The notes under the pieces are model-generated. The model made no database searches, had not been told where the DNA came from, and worked only from the letters and a program-made list of their open reading frames with translations. This document shows, piece after piece, positions 11,587-23,294 of a stretch of 64,000 nucleotides of DNA. The stretch spans positions 310,001 through 374,000 of the forward strand of contig NTMA01000021.1 in assembly GCA_002917075.1 (NCBI GenBank), in the 5' to 3' direction. The DNA comes from Hawksworthiomyces lignivorus. Its lineage: Eukaryota > Ascomycota > Sordariomycetes > Ophiostomatales > Ophiostomataceae. The position numbers and the translations under genes were made by a program. Within the stretch, counting starts at the first letter, position 1. Each line of letters starts with the position of its first letter.

Positions 11587-13379
11587 TCACTGTACCTCAG
11601 TGATCTTGCATGTCCAACCAGATTCTCTGGACAACAGTGGAAGGCTATAGGAATCACATTAGCACATGTTCAGTAATAAGGGGAAAGAAAGCGTAAAAGA
11701 GAATGAAATTCCCACCTCGCCCCTAGACACCAGCCAAGTTCATTGTCTTTAATCTTCTTAGCAATGCGCACTTCTCTATCAATAGGCATCTCGTACCCAG
11801 TGTGCACGAGCGCTAGCATAAAATTGAGATCCATGCAATGCTCTGGACGGTCTCGCAACTCTTCCAGTGCTCCTGGGATCGAAGAGAACACATCCCAGGC
11901 ACCATCTCCAGAGCACACTGTGCTTGCCAGTTCATGCATCTCTCGCAGCGTGAAAGACTCTGGCATTCCCAGAGGCTGCGTGCGGTCGAAGAAGTACGAT
12001 AGAAAATAAACAGCTTCCTTAGCAAAAGTTTTGCCAATTGGCGGTTGGTGTACACCATTGAATGAGCAAGGTGCTAATTTACACTCAGCATCTTTGCGAA
12101 GGATCCGTTCAGCGAGGCTGCGGCACTGTGCCGGTGCCGCTTTGGATGGTCCAGTCATGTTAAATTCAGCCAGCTCGCCCAACGGATGGCCGTCTCCTAG
12201 CTTTAACTTGACGGTCTTCGTCATACCTGCGGAGTAGCATGGGTTGACAATTTGAGACTTTGTCCATGAAGCTACTCCAACATTCTTGTTCGCTTCCAGA
12301 AGATCATTAACCAGGGTCTTATAAATAGCCTCACGGGCGCTCATCAAGCCGTAACCGAGATGAGAGTGCTGATACAAGGTGAAATGACGGCCGCCGAAGT
12401 CTAGGTCGTACTTGTGATCACCTTCGGCCATTGTGCTAGGGATACCACCCTGGGATAGGCCGTTGTAATTAGGCTCAAAAACAATCTGTGTGGAGCCACC
12501 ACCGAGATCAAAAACTGCCGCGGTCTCCTCACGCTCTGGCATGCCGATATTTCCCAAGAGATAGTTGGTAGTGATCCAAGCATAGACACCTTCGTCTGAG
12601 CCGTCCATAATAGCGACGCCACCTTCTTCCGCCGATACAACAGGGAATGGAAAGTCTTGTTCAAGGTGGCGGCGGACGGCATCAAGGATGCGCTGGCTTT
12701 TTTCCGGGCCTAGCAGGCGCAAACCAGCAGTTGCCTTGATGGCAATAGGACTGCAAGACTTGAGTTTATCAGGCACTTCACGCATGGCTTCCTCTAGAAG
12801 AGGGTCTAGGCTGTGAGCAGCACCTTCAGGGTCATCCGGATAAGCGCTGAGACCGCTGCTCTGGCCATCAATCTTCTTGGTCTGCTTGAACACTTCATTT
12901 TCAAGTTCAGGGGTGGCTCCGCAATTGTTGAATTTGTACACGTGAATGCGGGAACCCGTACTGCCGGCATCTATCATCAACACATACTGCACAATAGGCT
13001 TGTCGCGTGAGCTCGAGCGCGTACAACGGTCAGTGCCATATGAGGCGTCGGCAGGAACCTGGCCATCGCTTGGAGCAGAAACTAGATGTGTGAGTTGGCT
13101 GAAAAGACGAAGATGCCAAATGCCATGCATGATAAAAGATACCTACGTACCTCCGCGATAAAGGTCAACACCTTGAGGAGAGAAGTAAAAAAAGAGAAGA
13201 AGGACAACCGACAGGACGGCGGCGGCCTTGATCCACCGCGTCTGCTTGGCCTGCGACATCCAGGCAGTGCTGCGCTCTACAAAGGATAACTGATGAGCGT
13301 GGGCGCCGTAGCGAGCTGGCTTCTCGTGCGGATCGTGTGCTCTCTTATTTGTTGGCAAAGAAACGGACGTTCGGCGCAT
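11587..13379 (-). CDS. gda1: Golgi guanosine/nucleoside diphosphatase (Gda1 family)
   Basis: Three exons, 13379..13151, 13081..11716 and 11644..11587, give 550 residues; introns are 69 and 71 nt. The start at MRRTSVSLP fits the fungal family, and translation upstream in the frame is low-complexity. Residues about 49-67 form a single signal-anchor helix, giving type II topology. The four apyrase conserved regions are visible: DAGSTGSR (about 114), A-G-L-R-L-L-G, G-S-D-E-G-V-Y-A-W and F-D-L-G-G-G-S-T-Q. The final small exon supplies the ASLPLL end expected of the family, followed by an extra tail of about 14 residues. Known role: in the Golgi lumen it hydrolyses GDP (and UDP) released by glycosyltransferases to the monophosphate, which is then exchanged for nucleotide sugar, so it supports mannosylation of proteins and sphingolipids. 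The gene converges on the chelatase-like gene with under 300 bp between them. Confidence 0.93.
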
Positions 13380-15086
13380 GTCATCAAGGCACACAAGGTC
13401 GGCGATGACAGATGTCAAACAAAGACGAAAGACACAAGGAACGGGAACGAGTGACGGACAAAAAGACAAGGAGAGTGAGAAGAGAGACAGGAAAAGAAAG
13501 GGGAAATAGAGGAGCAAAATAAAGAGGAACAAGGTAGGGAGAAACCAACTGTGAAGTAAAGACAATAATGGGAGAGCCTACACCAGCAGAAAAGAAAAAA
13601 GATAGCACTCCGGAGAGATGAAAGGCACGAGCGGTGGTGGGAAACACTAATAAGCCGCCGCGAAACGTACGTAGATTGAACTGGCTTGGTTGGAATGCTT
13701 TGTTACTGGTTTTGACTAGTTGCACAGATTCACCATTCAAGGTATGAGTTCTTTCTACTGAGGCAAAAATGGGTCTCGAGGATTTGCCTTTTTTTTTTTT
13801 AGTACGAGTAGTGTATTATTACTCTATAAGGTATGTAAAAATCGCTTTGTTACATGTTCCTTCTCACAGCCCAATCCTCGTTAACAGGCCAGGTTCCCAC
13901 ATTTGTATAATATGCACAGTGTCAGGGGAAGGTCAGGGGCTGCGAATAGGAGGTTTCCTTTTGGGTCGCTCTTTTTCTTGGCCTTCTAGTTCAATCGCAA
14001 AGATTGCATAATGCATCAGAGCTACTGTAAGAAGAGGACCGCGGTAGCCAGTTCATCCAGAAGCTCATTGATATTAGAAGATGGCTCTTTTTAGCTACCA
14101 AGAACATATGTTCAAATTTTGAAGCTATGCTAAGTGATTATTAATCCCGTGCGTTATATTCACGGCGCACCACAGACTCAGTACCGTTAATATGCAACTG
14201 TTAATAAGATAGGCACAGGGCTCGAATCAGCATAACTAGTGTGAGGGATTCAAGTACGTAGTCTTGAATAGCGATCATTATGTCTGATGGTACAGTGCTT
14301 GACCCTCACGCTGTTATAACGGTAACATATATACACAAGTTGCAAAAAAAAAACCCTGTGTTAATAGTATTAAAACATCCATGTATGTCACGGCGGTGTG
14401 AGGGTTAACTACTGCACTGCAGGACATAAAGGTCGCTATTCAAGCGCGGGTAGTGCTTGAATCTCACACTATCAGTGTATATAACGATTGCCTCAGAGGC
14501 CTCAGCATGTGCATCGTTATAATCTTATTCTAATAAGCAAATCCTCCTCTTGTCTCAGCTAGCGACAAATGCGATTTGGAGGAGACAGTTACATGTAATA
14601 GAAAAAATGGATAATTTACAGGCTAGTCATGTGTTAACTTCATGCAAGAGTATGTATCTACCAACACATGCGTTTGATTGTACACGTGAGCGTGACGCGG
14701 TCTTGGTCTATCTCCTGTTTTGGTAAGTTTCATCGAGCTGATTCCTCATGCGCAAAAAAAATCATGGACAAGATGCCATACTATGTTTTATTTTACCAAT
14801 GACGCAATCTTACCGTCTTTTGAGCGACGAGATGTCCCAGTGATCCGTATATAAGACGCTTACCCAGTATGATTGCAGCTCCGATGATAGAGAGCCACCA
14901 ACGCAATCCATGAATGACTCTCTGCATAAGCTACATAGCTACTGATTTAGAAGCCCAAACTCGCTAGAGTATTTCGACTACTTGCACCCCAGAAGTCCAA
15001 ACACAGCACCTCCCGTTTTCCTTTTTAGGGTGTTAAATTACATATTTTTCTATATTCGTGGTTCTTTCTTTATTTTCCACGCTTTG
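13380..15086. other. Gene-free stretch containing a MITE-like element
   Basis: No gene is convincing here. The first 250 bases are purine-rich on the plus strand, meaning a pyrimidine-rich leader or promoter for gda1 on the minus strand. The middle contains the inverted-repeat element at 14239..14469, described separately. The rest is AT-rich. Confidence 0.6.
14239..14469. mobile_element. Candidate MITE: TA-flanked imperfect terminal inverted repeats
   Basis: The two ends are reverse complements of each other over about 90 bases each (arms near 14239..14332 and 14381..14469). Shared blocks include GTGTGAG, ATTCAAG, CTTGAATAGCGA, TTATGTC and CCCTCAC. Mismatches are largely C/T or G/A transitions. 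Both outer ends abut the dinucleotide TA (14237-14238 and 14470-14471), the target duplicated by Tc1/mariner-type transposases. The roughly 50-base centre has an A run and no coding capacity. The whole is about 231 bases. A non-autonomous mariner-type element is the best reading; a plain hairpin or a RIP-damaged local inverted duplication are alternatives. Confidence 0.5.
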
Positions 15087-17108
15087 ATGCCAATCATCAA
15101 CGAACACCACATGAAGTGGCATCCTGGCGAGACAGCTGTGCAGCAGCTTCTCAATGGGCCACTATACTCTCAACCAAACCCAACATTAGCTGGTCTCCCC
15201 TCGTCCTATGCTTTCCGCGTAGTTATTTCCCCAATAGCTGCGTTTGGTACACTTGACCACCAGGGTCGCCCCTGGACGAGTATTTGGGGCGGTGAGAGGC
15301 AATTCATCCGTGTGCTGGCTCCCAATGTTCTAGGCATTCAATGTCTGGTAGATCTCGACTATGACCCGGTCATCAACGCTCTGTTTGGATGGAGTGGAAA
15401 AGATGAGAATAAAGCAGGGAACGGTGAATTCTTGCTTCCAGGTTCAAATTCCAGAACCGCTATGTCCGGGTTGAGCATTGATCTTGAGACTCGCGACCGA
15501 GTGAAGCTGTCAGGACGCATGCTAGCGGCACATCACAACTCGGACAATACAGACCACACAGAATTTGGCCGCGTTGGTGAGGTTCATCTCAACATGTTCG
15601 TGGAAGAGGCGCTTGGCAATTGTCCCAAGTACTTAAACAAGAAAACAATACAATCTCACATACCCAGGCCGCAGCTCGCGTATGCCTCGAATGCAACAGT
15701 CCCACTTCCTGATCTAGCCCTTGACATTATTCATCGCGCTGATCTCTTCTTTATTTCGTCCACAGACGGCAAGACAATGGATACTAACCATCGCGGCGGA
15801 CTGCCAGGATTTGTGCGAGTAGCAGATAACAGTGTGGCCGCCGAACGCAACGATCAAGGGGAGGGGTCGCAGGGCAGTATAATGCTAATCTACCCTGAAT
15901 TTTCGGGTAACCGTCTCTATCAAACTCTCGGCAACTTGCAAGTGAAGCCACTTGTCGGCATGGCTTTCCCTGACTTTGAGACAGGCAATGTGCTGTATCT
16001 CACTGGTCGCACTGAAATTCTTGTTGGTGCAAGAGCTATGGAATACCTTCCACATACAAAATTAGCTGTCCGTGTTATAGTTGATAGTGCTATACTGGTG
16101 GTTGACGGTTTACCTTTCCGTGGCTCAGTCGTTGACTATTCGCCATACAATCCACCAATACGCCGGCTGCTCGCCGAAATCGAAAGCGCTGGCAGCCATA
16201 TAATGTCTGCGAAGAAGGAGCCCGTTGCCATGGCTCTCCTCACAGGCCGCAGGATATTGACACCAAAAGTCTCAAGATTCACATTCACCTTGTCGCCGTT
16301 ATTTAGTGGTAGGATATCGGAGATTTCTTGGGAGGCAGGACAGTTCGTGATACTTGATTTCGGTCCGGAGCTAGATGTTGGTTGGTCTCATATGCGTGAC
16401 GATGATCCGCAGTCACTGAATGACGATTATATTCGCTCCTTTACCGTATCCAGTTCGCCAGAGGGTGTTGTTGGGGAAGAAAATAATGCCACTATCTCCA
16501 TGGAACTGACACTTCGTCGCCACGGTCCCGCAACCAGTCTCCTGTGGAGCCACAATCTACGGGTGCCCTTAGAGATTCCCATACTTGGATTTGGAGGAGA
16601 CAAACTGTTTCAACTGGCTGTACCAGGAACAGCCAGTGTTGAGTTGCAACGTCGAGAATCTATCTTCGTTGCTGCTGGGATTGGCATCACACCTTTGCTT
16701 GCTCAGGCACCTAGACTGTTGTCGGCTAGACTGCTGTCGGCCCAAGAGAACCAAGGAGTGCCGAATTTCAACGTGCTCTGGAGTTTGCATGCTGAAGATA
16801 TTCCGCTCGCTATAGATACCTTTGAGCGGCTTGAGGGACTTGCACATCGAACTACTCTATTTATCTCAGACTTGGTTGCGACAACCGCTTGTAAAGGCGG
16901 ATATAGCGAAGCTGCAAAGCAACTTCGAGAAATGGGCGCTACGATCATTGGACGAAGGATTCAGAAGAAAGACATTGCGCAAGAGGGCATGGGAAATATT
17001 CAGGCCACGAAAAGAAGGATACATATATGCACTGGGCCGAAACTCCTTCGAGACATTCAGGAATGGCTGCCAGACGAAGACCTCGTTTGGGAAAACTTCT
17101 CTTATTAA
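15087..17108 (+). CDS. Flavin oxidoreductase: PNPOx-like barrel plus FAD/NAD(P) reductase module
   Basis: A single exon of 673 residues from the first ATG at 15087 (an upstream in-frame TTG is not used). The N-terminal half (about 1-330) resembles the pyridoxamine-phosphate-oxidase-like FMN-binding split barrel, with Gly-Arg-Pro-Trp-x-S in a strand near residue 60. The C-terminal half (about 370-673) is of ferredoxin-NADP reductase type: R-S-F-T near residue 450 matches the R-x-Y-S FAD-binding motif, AAGIGITPLL near 530 is the pyridine-nucleotide loop, and C-T-G-P near 648 corresponds to the C-G-P catalytic motif. No Fe-S or haem domain is seen. The protein probably moves electrons from NAD(P)H through FAD to the barrel-bound flavin or another acceptor, but the acceptor is unknown. 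Similar fusions occur in ascomycetes. No signal peptide or membrane segment is evident in the chosen model. Confidence 0.85.
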   Translation: MPIINEHHMKWHPGETAVQQLLNGPLYSQPNPTLAGLPSSYAFRVVISPIAAFGTLDHQGRPWTSIWGGERQFIRVLAPNVLGIQCLVDLDYDPVINALFGWSGKDENKAGNGEFLLPGSNSRTAMSGLSIDLETRDRVKLSGRMLAAHHNSDNTDHTEFGRVGEVHLNMFVEEALGNCPKYLNKKTIQSHIPRPQLAYASNATVPLPDLALDIIHRADLFFISSTDGKTMDTNHRGGLPGFVRVADNSVAAERNDQGEGSQGSIMLIYPEFSGNRLYQTLGNLQVKPLVGMAFPDFETGNVLYLTGRTEILVGARAMEYLPHTKLAVRVIVDSAILVVDGLPFRGSVVDYSPYNPPIRRLLAEIESAGSHIMSAKKEPVAMALLTGRRILTPKVSRFTFTLSPLFSGRISEISWEAGQFVILDFGPELDVGWSHMRDDDPQSLNDDYIRSFTVSSSPEGVVGEENNATISMELTLRRHGPATSLLWSHNLRVPLEIPILGFGGDKLFQLAVPGTASVELQRRESIFVAAGIGITPLLAQAPRLLSARLLSAQENQGVPNFNVLWSLHAEDIPLAIDTFERLEGLAHRTTLFISDLVATTACKGGYSEAAKQLREMGATIIGRRIQKKDIAQEGMGNIQATKRRIHICTGPKLLRDIQEWLPDEDLVWENFSY

Positions 17109-18475
17109 GAATACGAGTGGCAGATAAGGCGGAGAGACAGAAAGTAATATATCTATTTGAAAAAAACCCCGGGGAATTGTAACACTTCGAGCAGGACTCT
17201 GGTTGAAGAGCATGGTGCATAGAACAGTATTGGGTAGCTAAACTTACAAGAAGAGCAGGCGGTGCTAGACAACCAGAGGGATAATAAACAAATGGGTTGA
17301 CTAAGACTCATGACATTCTGTGTTTTCTAAGTTTTGGCTTTAGCAAATGTCAGCTAGCTTCATGGTAGACGAGCAGCGCTCCGCCATCGTACTTGTCGCT
17401 TTCTAGAGGTACCGAGTCGCCACTCCAGATGGCAGTGTATTGGGCATGGATATTGAATGCACTTGATGTAGATGTAAATCTGCCTTAGGTTTGGAGGCAT
17501 GCGACCTTCCAGAATCACTTTATAACTTAAATCATGTTGAATAATCTGTTTAAATTAGGAGCTGAGCCTTTTCACCAACAGTATTACAACTTTCGAAGTC
17601 ATAGTCTAGAGTAGCTACATAGGATTGAAAGACACGTCTCCACATTGAAAGAAAATATTATTTTCTCTAAATTCTTCGAGAGTTCAAGTCTTTAGCTTCT
17701 TAAAATACATAGTTAGCACCTATCTATATTCAATAAATATCAGATATCGTGATACCAGAAAGAAAAAGCATGATGACATTACGAAAAGCTATTCTGCTAA
17801 AACGTTGGAGATGCTCATATTCTAATATACATGATCTATTGAAGCTGAATTGAAACCCAGGAAAAATAATAACCTACATGCAATATCGATTTCATGCCCA
17901 CATTCCAGTGGAAGTGGATAAAAAGGCTAACTGATTGCAACAAATGTCGTCACACAGTTGCCTCTGTGCCTCGTAGTAGCTTTCTTCACATTTCTTCGTT
18001 CACCTCCTCTTGACTGCATGTTCATCTACCCAACCAAACCAACGCCTCTGCCCTGGAAGTAACGCCACGTAATAATAGCCAAACTTGGCAAGAATCCCAC
18101 GCTGCTGAGACACGTGCAAATATAGCGAAATATATTCAACGGAGCATAAATATCTCTGTCCCTGGTGCTCTTTAGCGCATCATAACCCATCTCCTCTTCC
18201 CCTTTTTGGGGTACCTGTCATCATCCTTTAGTTGAAGCCGCCGAGCTGAAATGTTCAAGCTAATTTCTCACTATTGCGGGGTTTGACAAGAGAAGAGGAG
18301 CTGTATCCGGTAAACCAGTTTCTCATGTACCTATCCCTATGGTCATAATCGTAATGTCTGATTTCGGAGAGAGCAGTTCGAGCTGACAGCATGAGCGTCT
18401 TTTCAAAAGTGCGAAAACCAAGCCTGAAAAGAGCTAAGAAGACAGTGGACTCTACAGGCGCTCATATTAGTTGTT
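17109..18475. other. Gene-free stretch
   Basis: AT-rich and without a plausible gene. It should contain the 3' untranslated region of the oxidoreductase. Nothing else recognisable. Confidence 0.6.
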
Positions 18476-18628
18476 TCAATTAGTTATGCTGCTACCACTG
18501 CCCGTACTGCTAGTTATGCTGACACTGCGACGTGCAATGACCACAAGACGGTATATGCCAAAGGCAATAACGGCGAGAAATAGAAACAACAAAATGACAA
18601 TAAGGGCAATGACGTCGTTTTCTTGCAT
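18476..18628 (-). CDS. Possible 50-residue single-pass membrane protein
   Basis: An ATG in good context (GCCGCC precedes it) opens a 50-residue frame: a short polar head, about 22 strongly hydrophobic residues (ALIVILLFLFLAVIAFGIYR), a basic patch R-L-V-V-I-A-R-R and a Ser/Thr/Gly tail. This is a coherent single-pass design with positive residues after the helix, unlike the random frames nearby. The frame can be extended upstream by 14 residues to an alternative start. The reverse strand carries a frame of similar length that looks like its shadow. I do not recognise a family, and a frame this short can arise by chance. Confidence 0.4.
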   Translation of the reverse strand: MQENDVIALIVILLFLFLAVIAFGIYRLVVIARRSVSITSSTGSGSSITN

Positions 18629-20007
18629 GGCGGCGAGGAGTGGAGGATGTTGACCCTGTCTTGGAGACAAAGATTTGTCGAAATTTGACTGTTATGATAT
18701 GAGGTAAATAAATAAGTAGCAAGAAGGTAGTATAGGAATGGGACTCGTTAAGAGACTGTAAGATGGCCGAGTTAGTTCGGGTTTGAGGTGGAAAGTTGTT
18801 GACAGGAATGTGATAGAGATTATCGCCTTACACGTTAAAACAGCCCAAAAGTACTTATACTTTAGTTTTCGAACTCTTTTTATCCAGTAAATATTTATAA
18901 CAGTCAGGAGCAACTTCGTTGCTTTTCTAGCAGAGGCGACAAAATGGAGGAGGCAATGACTGAGAATGACAACTAATATCTTGAGCTAGAATAATGAAAT
19001 TGAAGTTTGACGATTGAATAACTTAGAGGAATAGAACCGAAACTCGCATATAACTCTGTGTAGAGAAAAAAGAAGAGAGACATTATAATAAAGGAAAGAA
19101 ACAAAGACAATGTGCACTTTGGGTTGTCTTTCCCTCAAATACTCTCTTTTCGGTTGCCCTGCCACCGCTTTTAGCAAAATCGTCAACAAATGGCAAGGCT
19201 GGGCGAACGAGTGGGTGGGGAGTTGTTGCTGGAGCTCACCTTTCCCCTGTCGCAACCCCACTTATAGCCACAAGAGCCCAGCCCCATGGGTTTAGTTGCA
19301 GCCGTCTTATGTACTCGTACTCATACACGCATAGTGTATGCACCATTTTGAGTTTCCACTACTCCCTAGTAGTGTTCCATCCCTTGACGAAAGGCGCGAA
19401 GAAAGCAGCCACCACAATGTGAACTAACATGACCATATGTTGCCAAGGCCTTCAACCACCGAACAATATAGATCGGGACGTTTTCTTTCTTTCTTTCTTT
19501 TTTATTCCCTATGCCAAACTTTTCTCATTCTATCTCCCAAGGCTATCTCTAATCAACAGAAATAGAATATTCCATCCTTTCAGCCTGCTAATAAGTCCTG
19601 GATGTAATTTCGATAATTACATATTTATTTCTTGTGCTTTTTTACTTTGTGTTTCCCAAATATTTATTCGTTACTACATATGACCAGTCGCACAGACAAC
19701 GTCAAATGTTTGTTGATGTAAGCGTAGTTACTCCTTGCGGGACACACTTGCGATTATGGACAAGCTTCACCTAACTTCTTTCTCCACTTGATACGCGATG
19801 CATAGCTCAAAACGGAGCTATTTTCATGCCTTGAGACAGCGATAAAACAGGCCCGATGAAGCCTAGGTGCGAAAAACAACTAATCGTGAAGCCAAGGCAA
19901 GCGAAAATCGCGAAAACTAACATATCCAAAAAAGGGCAGATGTATGGGCACGAGGCGCGACCACCAATTTTAACATACAAGTTGAAGCTATTTTTTATTC
20001 CTAATGC
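18629..20007. other. Gene-free stretch
   Basis: No convincing gene. It contains a short CTTT repeat near 19480-19505 and GTACTCGTACTC near 19311. Small frames on both strands are low-complexity. Confidence 0.6.
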
Positions 20008-21430
20008 TCATCCTGTTGCTGTCTTAAAGCTTATACGCGACTCATAGAAGCGAAGGATCTAAAAATTGGCGAGATGGATGGAAGTTAGCTTGAAGACACG
20101 CGGTCAAACTGGTCTCTTTTTTGCGCGGAAGAAAGCACCAGCACTGTCGTGTTGGCGGAGAGAACAGGCACATTGTCTGGTAGAAGAAGGGATATGGAGT
20201 AGTCGAAGGTATGTGGAGAGACTCTCACCTTCTGCGGACATCTCACGTATGTTTGACTTGCAGAGTGTTGGGTCTTACTTCCATCTTTCCAGGTCAGAAA
20301 AACACGCAACTCGCCATCATCGGCCCGAAACATTTCGACATCGACAACGTGATCCTCCCAGCTACCAGTAGGTAGTTTGAAATTTTTTGGCATATCCGCA
20401 GGCGACTCTCGGTCTGCTGGATGAGTCTCGATCTTTCTTGAGCGCTTGACGGATTTCACTGCTGCTGCGTTCATTGACGGCCGCCCGCGTTTTTTCCCCT
20501 TTCCTGGCTTCTCGAGTAGTCTATCACGGCCGCCGATCTTCAAGATATAGTCGCTGAGGATCTCGGAGGCATTTTCCCTGTTGATGGGTGTAAGAAAAAA
20601 GGTCAACCCACTCGCAGCACGTTGCGACCTAAGATTGAGTAATAGGGCCAACGTACGCTAGGTTCTCCTCCGGCTCCCAGGTGTAATCACTGGGATCCTC
20701 GTATCCTTTCCATATTACGTGAAAACGAGGCTTTCCGATTTGCTGTAGAAGGAAATACGGTCAGTTGCAGATAGCACTGTGATTAAGTTCTGGGAAGGTC
20801 TTTGTTTGTACGACTTACATCGACCATGTGTCCGACAATCTCCTGTACTTCGTATCTAGCAAGAGCATGTCAGTGTCTGCGGCTCTAGGCATATGTTCTC
20901 GACTGTTAACTACAGCCATATATGTCACATCTACCATTGCAGACTTGGTGATAAAGAGTGTAGTGATAGGACCTACTCTTCTTCTTCCCCCTCTGCGTCT
21001 GAAGTGTCCCTATCCCCTTCTTCGACGTTTCTAGTAGTCTTTCCTTTCACAACTTTGTTCGATATTGATCCGGTCCCATTAATTTGCGCAATAGATTTGG
21101 CTTGTCTGCCTCTTTGTTTCTTGTTTCTGACATCCTCAGACATAGTAGCTCTCTCGGTTTCGCCCTCGCTGTCCAAGCCAATGTTAGCAAGATGGTTTTT
21201 TTTCTTTTCCCGCGTTGTTGGTGGTGTAGTGACGGCACCAATGCCACTGGTGTCAGACATTTCGTCGTCGCTCAGAGCTGCATAACAGTTAGCGATCCTG
21301 TTGCTTGCATAAAATCAAACAGCTATTCTTGTAATGAAATCACATATGGTCTGATACCGGTTATGGCACATAACCAAATAAGTAGAGTAAGGTGGCCGAC
21401 TAGTAAAAGTTTCACCTTACCAGGAGGCAT
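20008..21430 (-). CDS. hpo: Heterochromatin protein 1 (chromodomain and chromoshadow domain)
   Basis: Six exons give 277 residues: 21430..21421, 21277..20977, 20855..20819, 20742..20657, 20577..20229 and 20058..20008. The 10-nt first coding exon plus the second spell MPPALSDDEMSD, the start I expect for fungal HP1. A disordered acidic N-terminus precedes the chromodomain (about 104-145), which has EYEVQEIVGH, the aromatic cage residues in H-V-I-W-K-G-Y and Y-T-W-E-P-E-E-N-L. A basic hinge with KKRGRPS follows, then the chromoshadow domain (about 216-272) with V-F-L-T-W-K-D-G and ending L-R-F-Y-E-S. Known role: binding methylated H3K9 and recruiting DNA methylation and silencing factors; in Neurospora the gene is hpo, in Aspergillus hepA. 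The symbol follows the Neurospora usage. The chromodomain is split across two introns, so single-frame reading misses it. Confidence 0.94.
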
Positions 21431-22863
21431 CTTCACGTCGATATGTTTAGACGGCCCCGACGTTAAAGCAAGAGTATATGTAGATTATAGTGTTGAGTTG
21501 AAATTTTCGTTCTATAAATCGAAGCAGTATGGAGGAGGCGATTGTAGGGCTATCAAATAGAGTGCATCACAGTTGTAAAGCTGCCGTTGTAAGCCTCGTC
21601 ACAGGTGACGCTATGTATGAGATACTATGATCCGCGCGACGCGTTTTCAGTCTTGCAGTAATAGTCGCATCGTTCATACAGTCCACGTGATGAGTCACGT
21701 GTACATTAGATCAGAATCTCGTGACATTAGATAAGAAGGTAATCAAGATACAGTACATATATACATAACGTGATAACCAATACTGAACTATGAATGTAAC
21801 TCTGATACAAGAAAATCTTCGCTCTCGTGCTGAACAGCTAGCAAACGGAAGCACTATACCTTGGCATATAAGTGTTAATGGGTATTTTGTTGTCGTTTTC
21901 TTGGGCAGTGATAAGTTCACTACTTACTACAGGCAGCTAATGTGAAACGTGTCTACATATACATTGGTGAGCTAGTCGCGGCAATGACTGTTTGGCTTTC
22001 TCTAAACTAAACCAGAGGTAGGCTTTCATATTAAACTTTTTCCCGAATATACTCATTATATCCTTCCATTTGTTACCTGAGAAAGGAGCAAAGTGCCATG
22101 CAGGTTGCGAAGGAAGTCGACTAACAGGACTACCTAAGATATGATATGTGAGCGAATATACAGAGTAGAAGAATCTGCAAGCTGACCTTTTGGAAATTAT
22201 TGACTGTTATAGGCTGTAGGCATTGTTGCAAGTCTAGATGGAGAGGTTCAAGGTACCGCTCATCATGCGTATTGTAGTACTTAATACTCTGTTCTTCGTG
22301 CTTGCTCTAGGTGCACGCGAGGAAATAACCTGCCGCTTCCATTGAGCGAATACAAAGTAGCGTAGAATCTGACTCACCTTCTGCAATGGCATTCGAGAAT
22401 ATGGCGGATACAAAGCTGTCCGGGAAGAGAGGAATTGCGTCTGGAACAGGGGGGCTGCGGTTGGCGTGTACATAGTGCTTATATTAGCACGACTGCGTTC
22501 CATATAGAGAGAAGGGAGGTACTATATTATTATACATTGTATGGAGTATCGGTACAAAATATTGTGACGGCGTAAAAGCGACGCCTTGTTCCATTGACAG
22601 TTTAAATTGACCTGTTGTTGTTCAGAGGATGACAGTTGTGTTTCAATAGATGACGACCACACTGGTTAAGAGATAAATGTTCTGTGAAAAAACTTAATAT
22701 GTATCATGACTGTGTTCATACAAAGCAAGGTATTGTGAAGGAATAAGCTTCTTCGTAAGAAGTAGCGTCTTTGTATAGTTGGGAGAAGGAGGAAGTTTGA
22801 GGGCACACGGTTCGATCAAAAAGCAGAACCAAAGCGAATGGCTTAGATACAGAAGCAAATGAT

Positions 22864-22896
22864 GAGAAGAAGAAGAAGAAGAAGAAGAAGAAGAAA
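22864..22896. repeat. GAA/AAG trinucleotide tract
   Basis: About ten copies of AAG in a row on the plus strand. It makes an artificial Ser run in a minus-strand frame. Simple sequence repeat; no gene around it. Confidence 0.9.
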
Positions 22897-23249
22897 ATTC
22901 AACCGAAGCAGTTGTCTTTGGCAGGCAAATTGAGTACCTCAAGAAAGAAAAGAATCAATTTGAGCTGTCACTCGTCTCTATTTCACTCTGAACTTTGCAC
23001 TGCTACGTACCATTTTTGAGCTTTCTAGATTAAACCTATGCCTCTGTATTTGTAAGTGAGTTAGCCATAAGTACCTAAGTGAAGTCTTGTCTTCCTTTTC
23101 ACCAAGTAAACGCCTTTTAGGTAAAACTCGATTAATTAGTGGGCTGGTTTGGTCGTGTGGTTGATTTGTTCAGGGGTTAGAAGTCGGGGAGGTACGAATG
23201 TTAATGAGAAGATGAATATATTCCTCAACGAGATATCAAATTATTTAAT

Positions 23250-23255
23250 TAATTA

Positions 23256-23294
<39 letters not shown>

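Noticed and set aside
22234..22503. 89-codon minus-strand frame with GTGAGT inside
   Set aside because: No continuation across a plausible intron gives recognisable protein; too weak to call as a gene.
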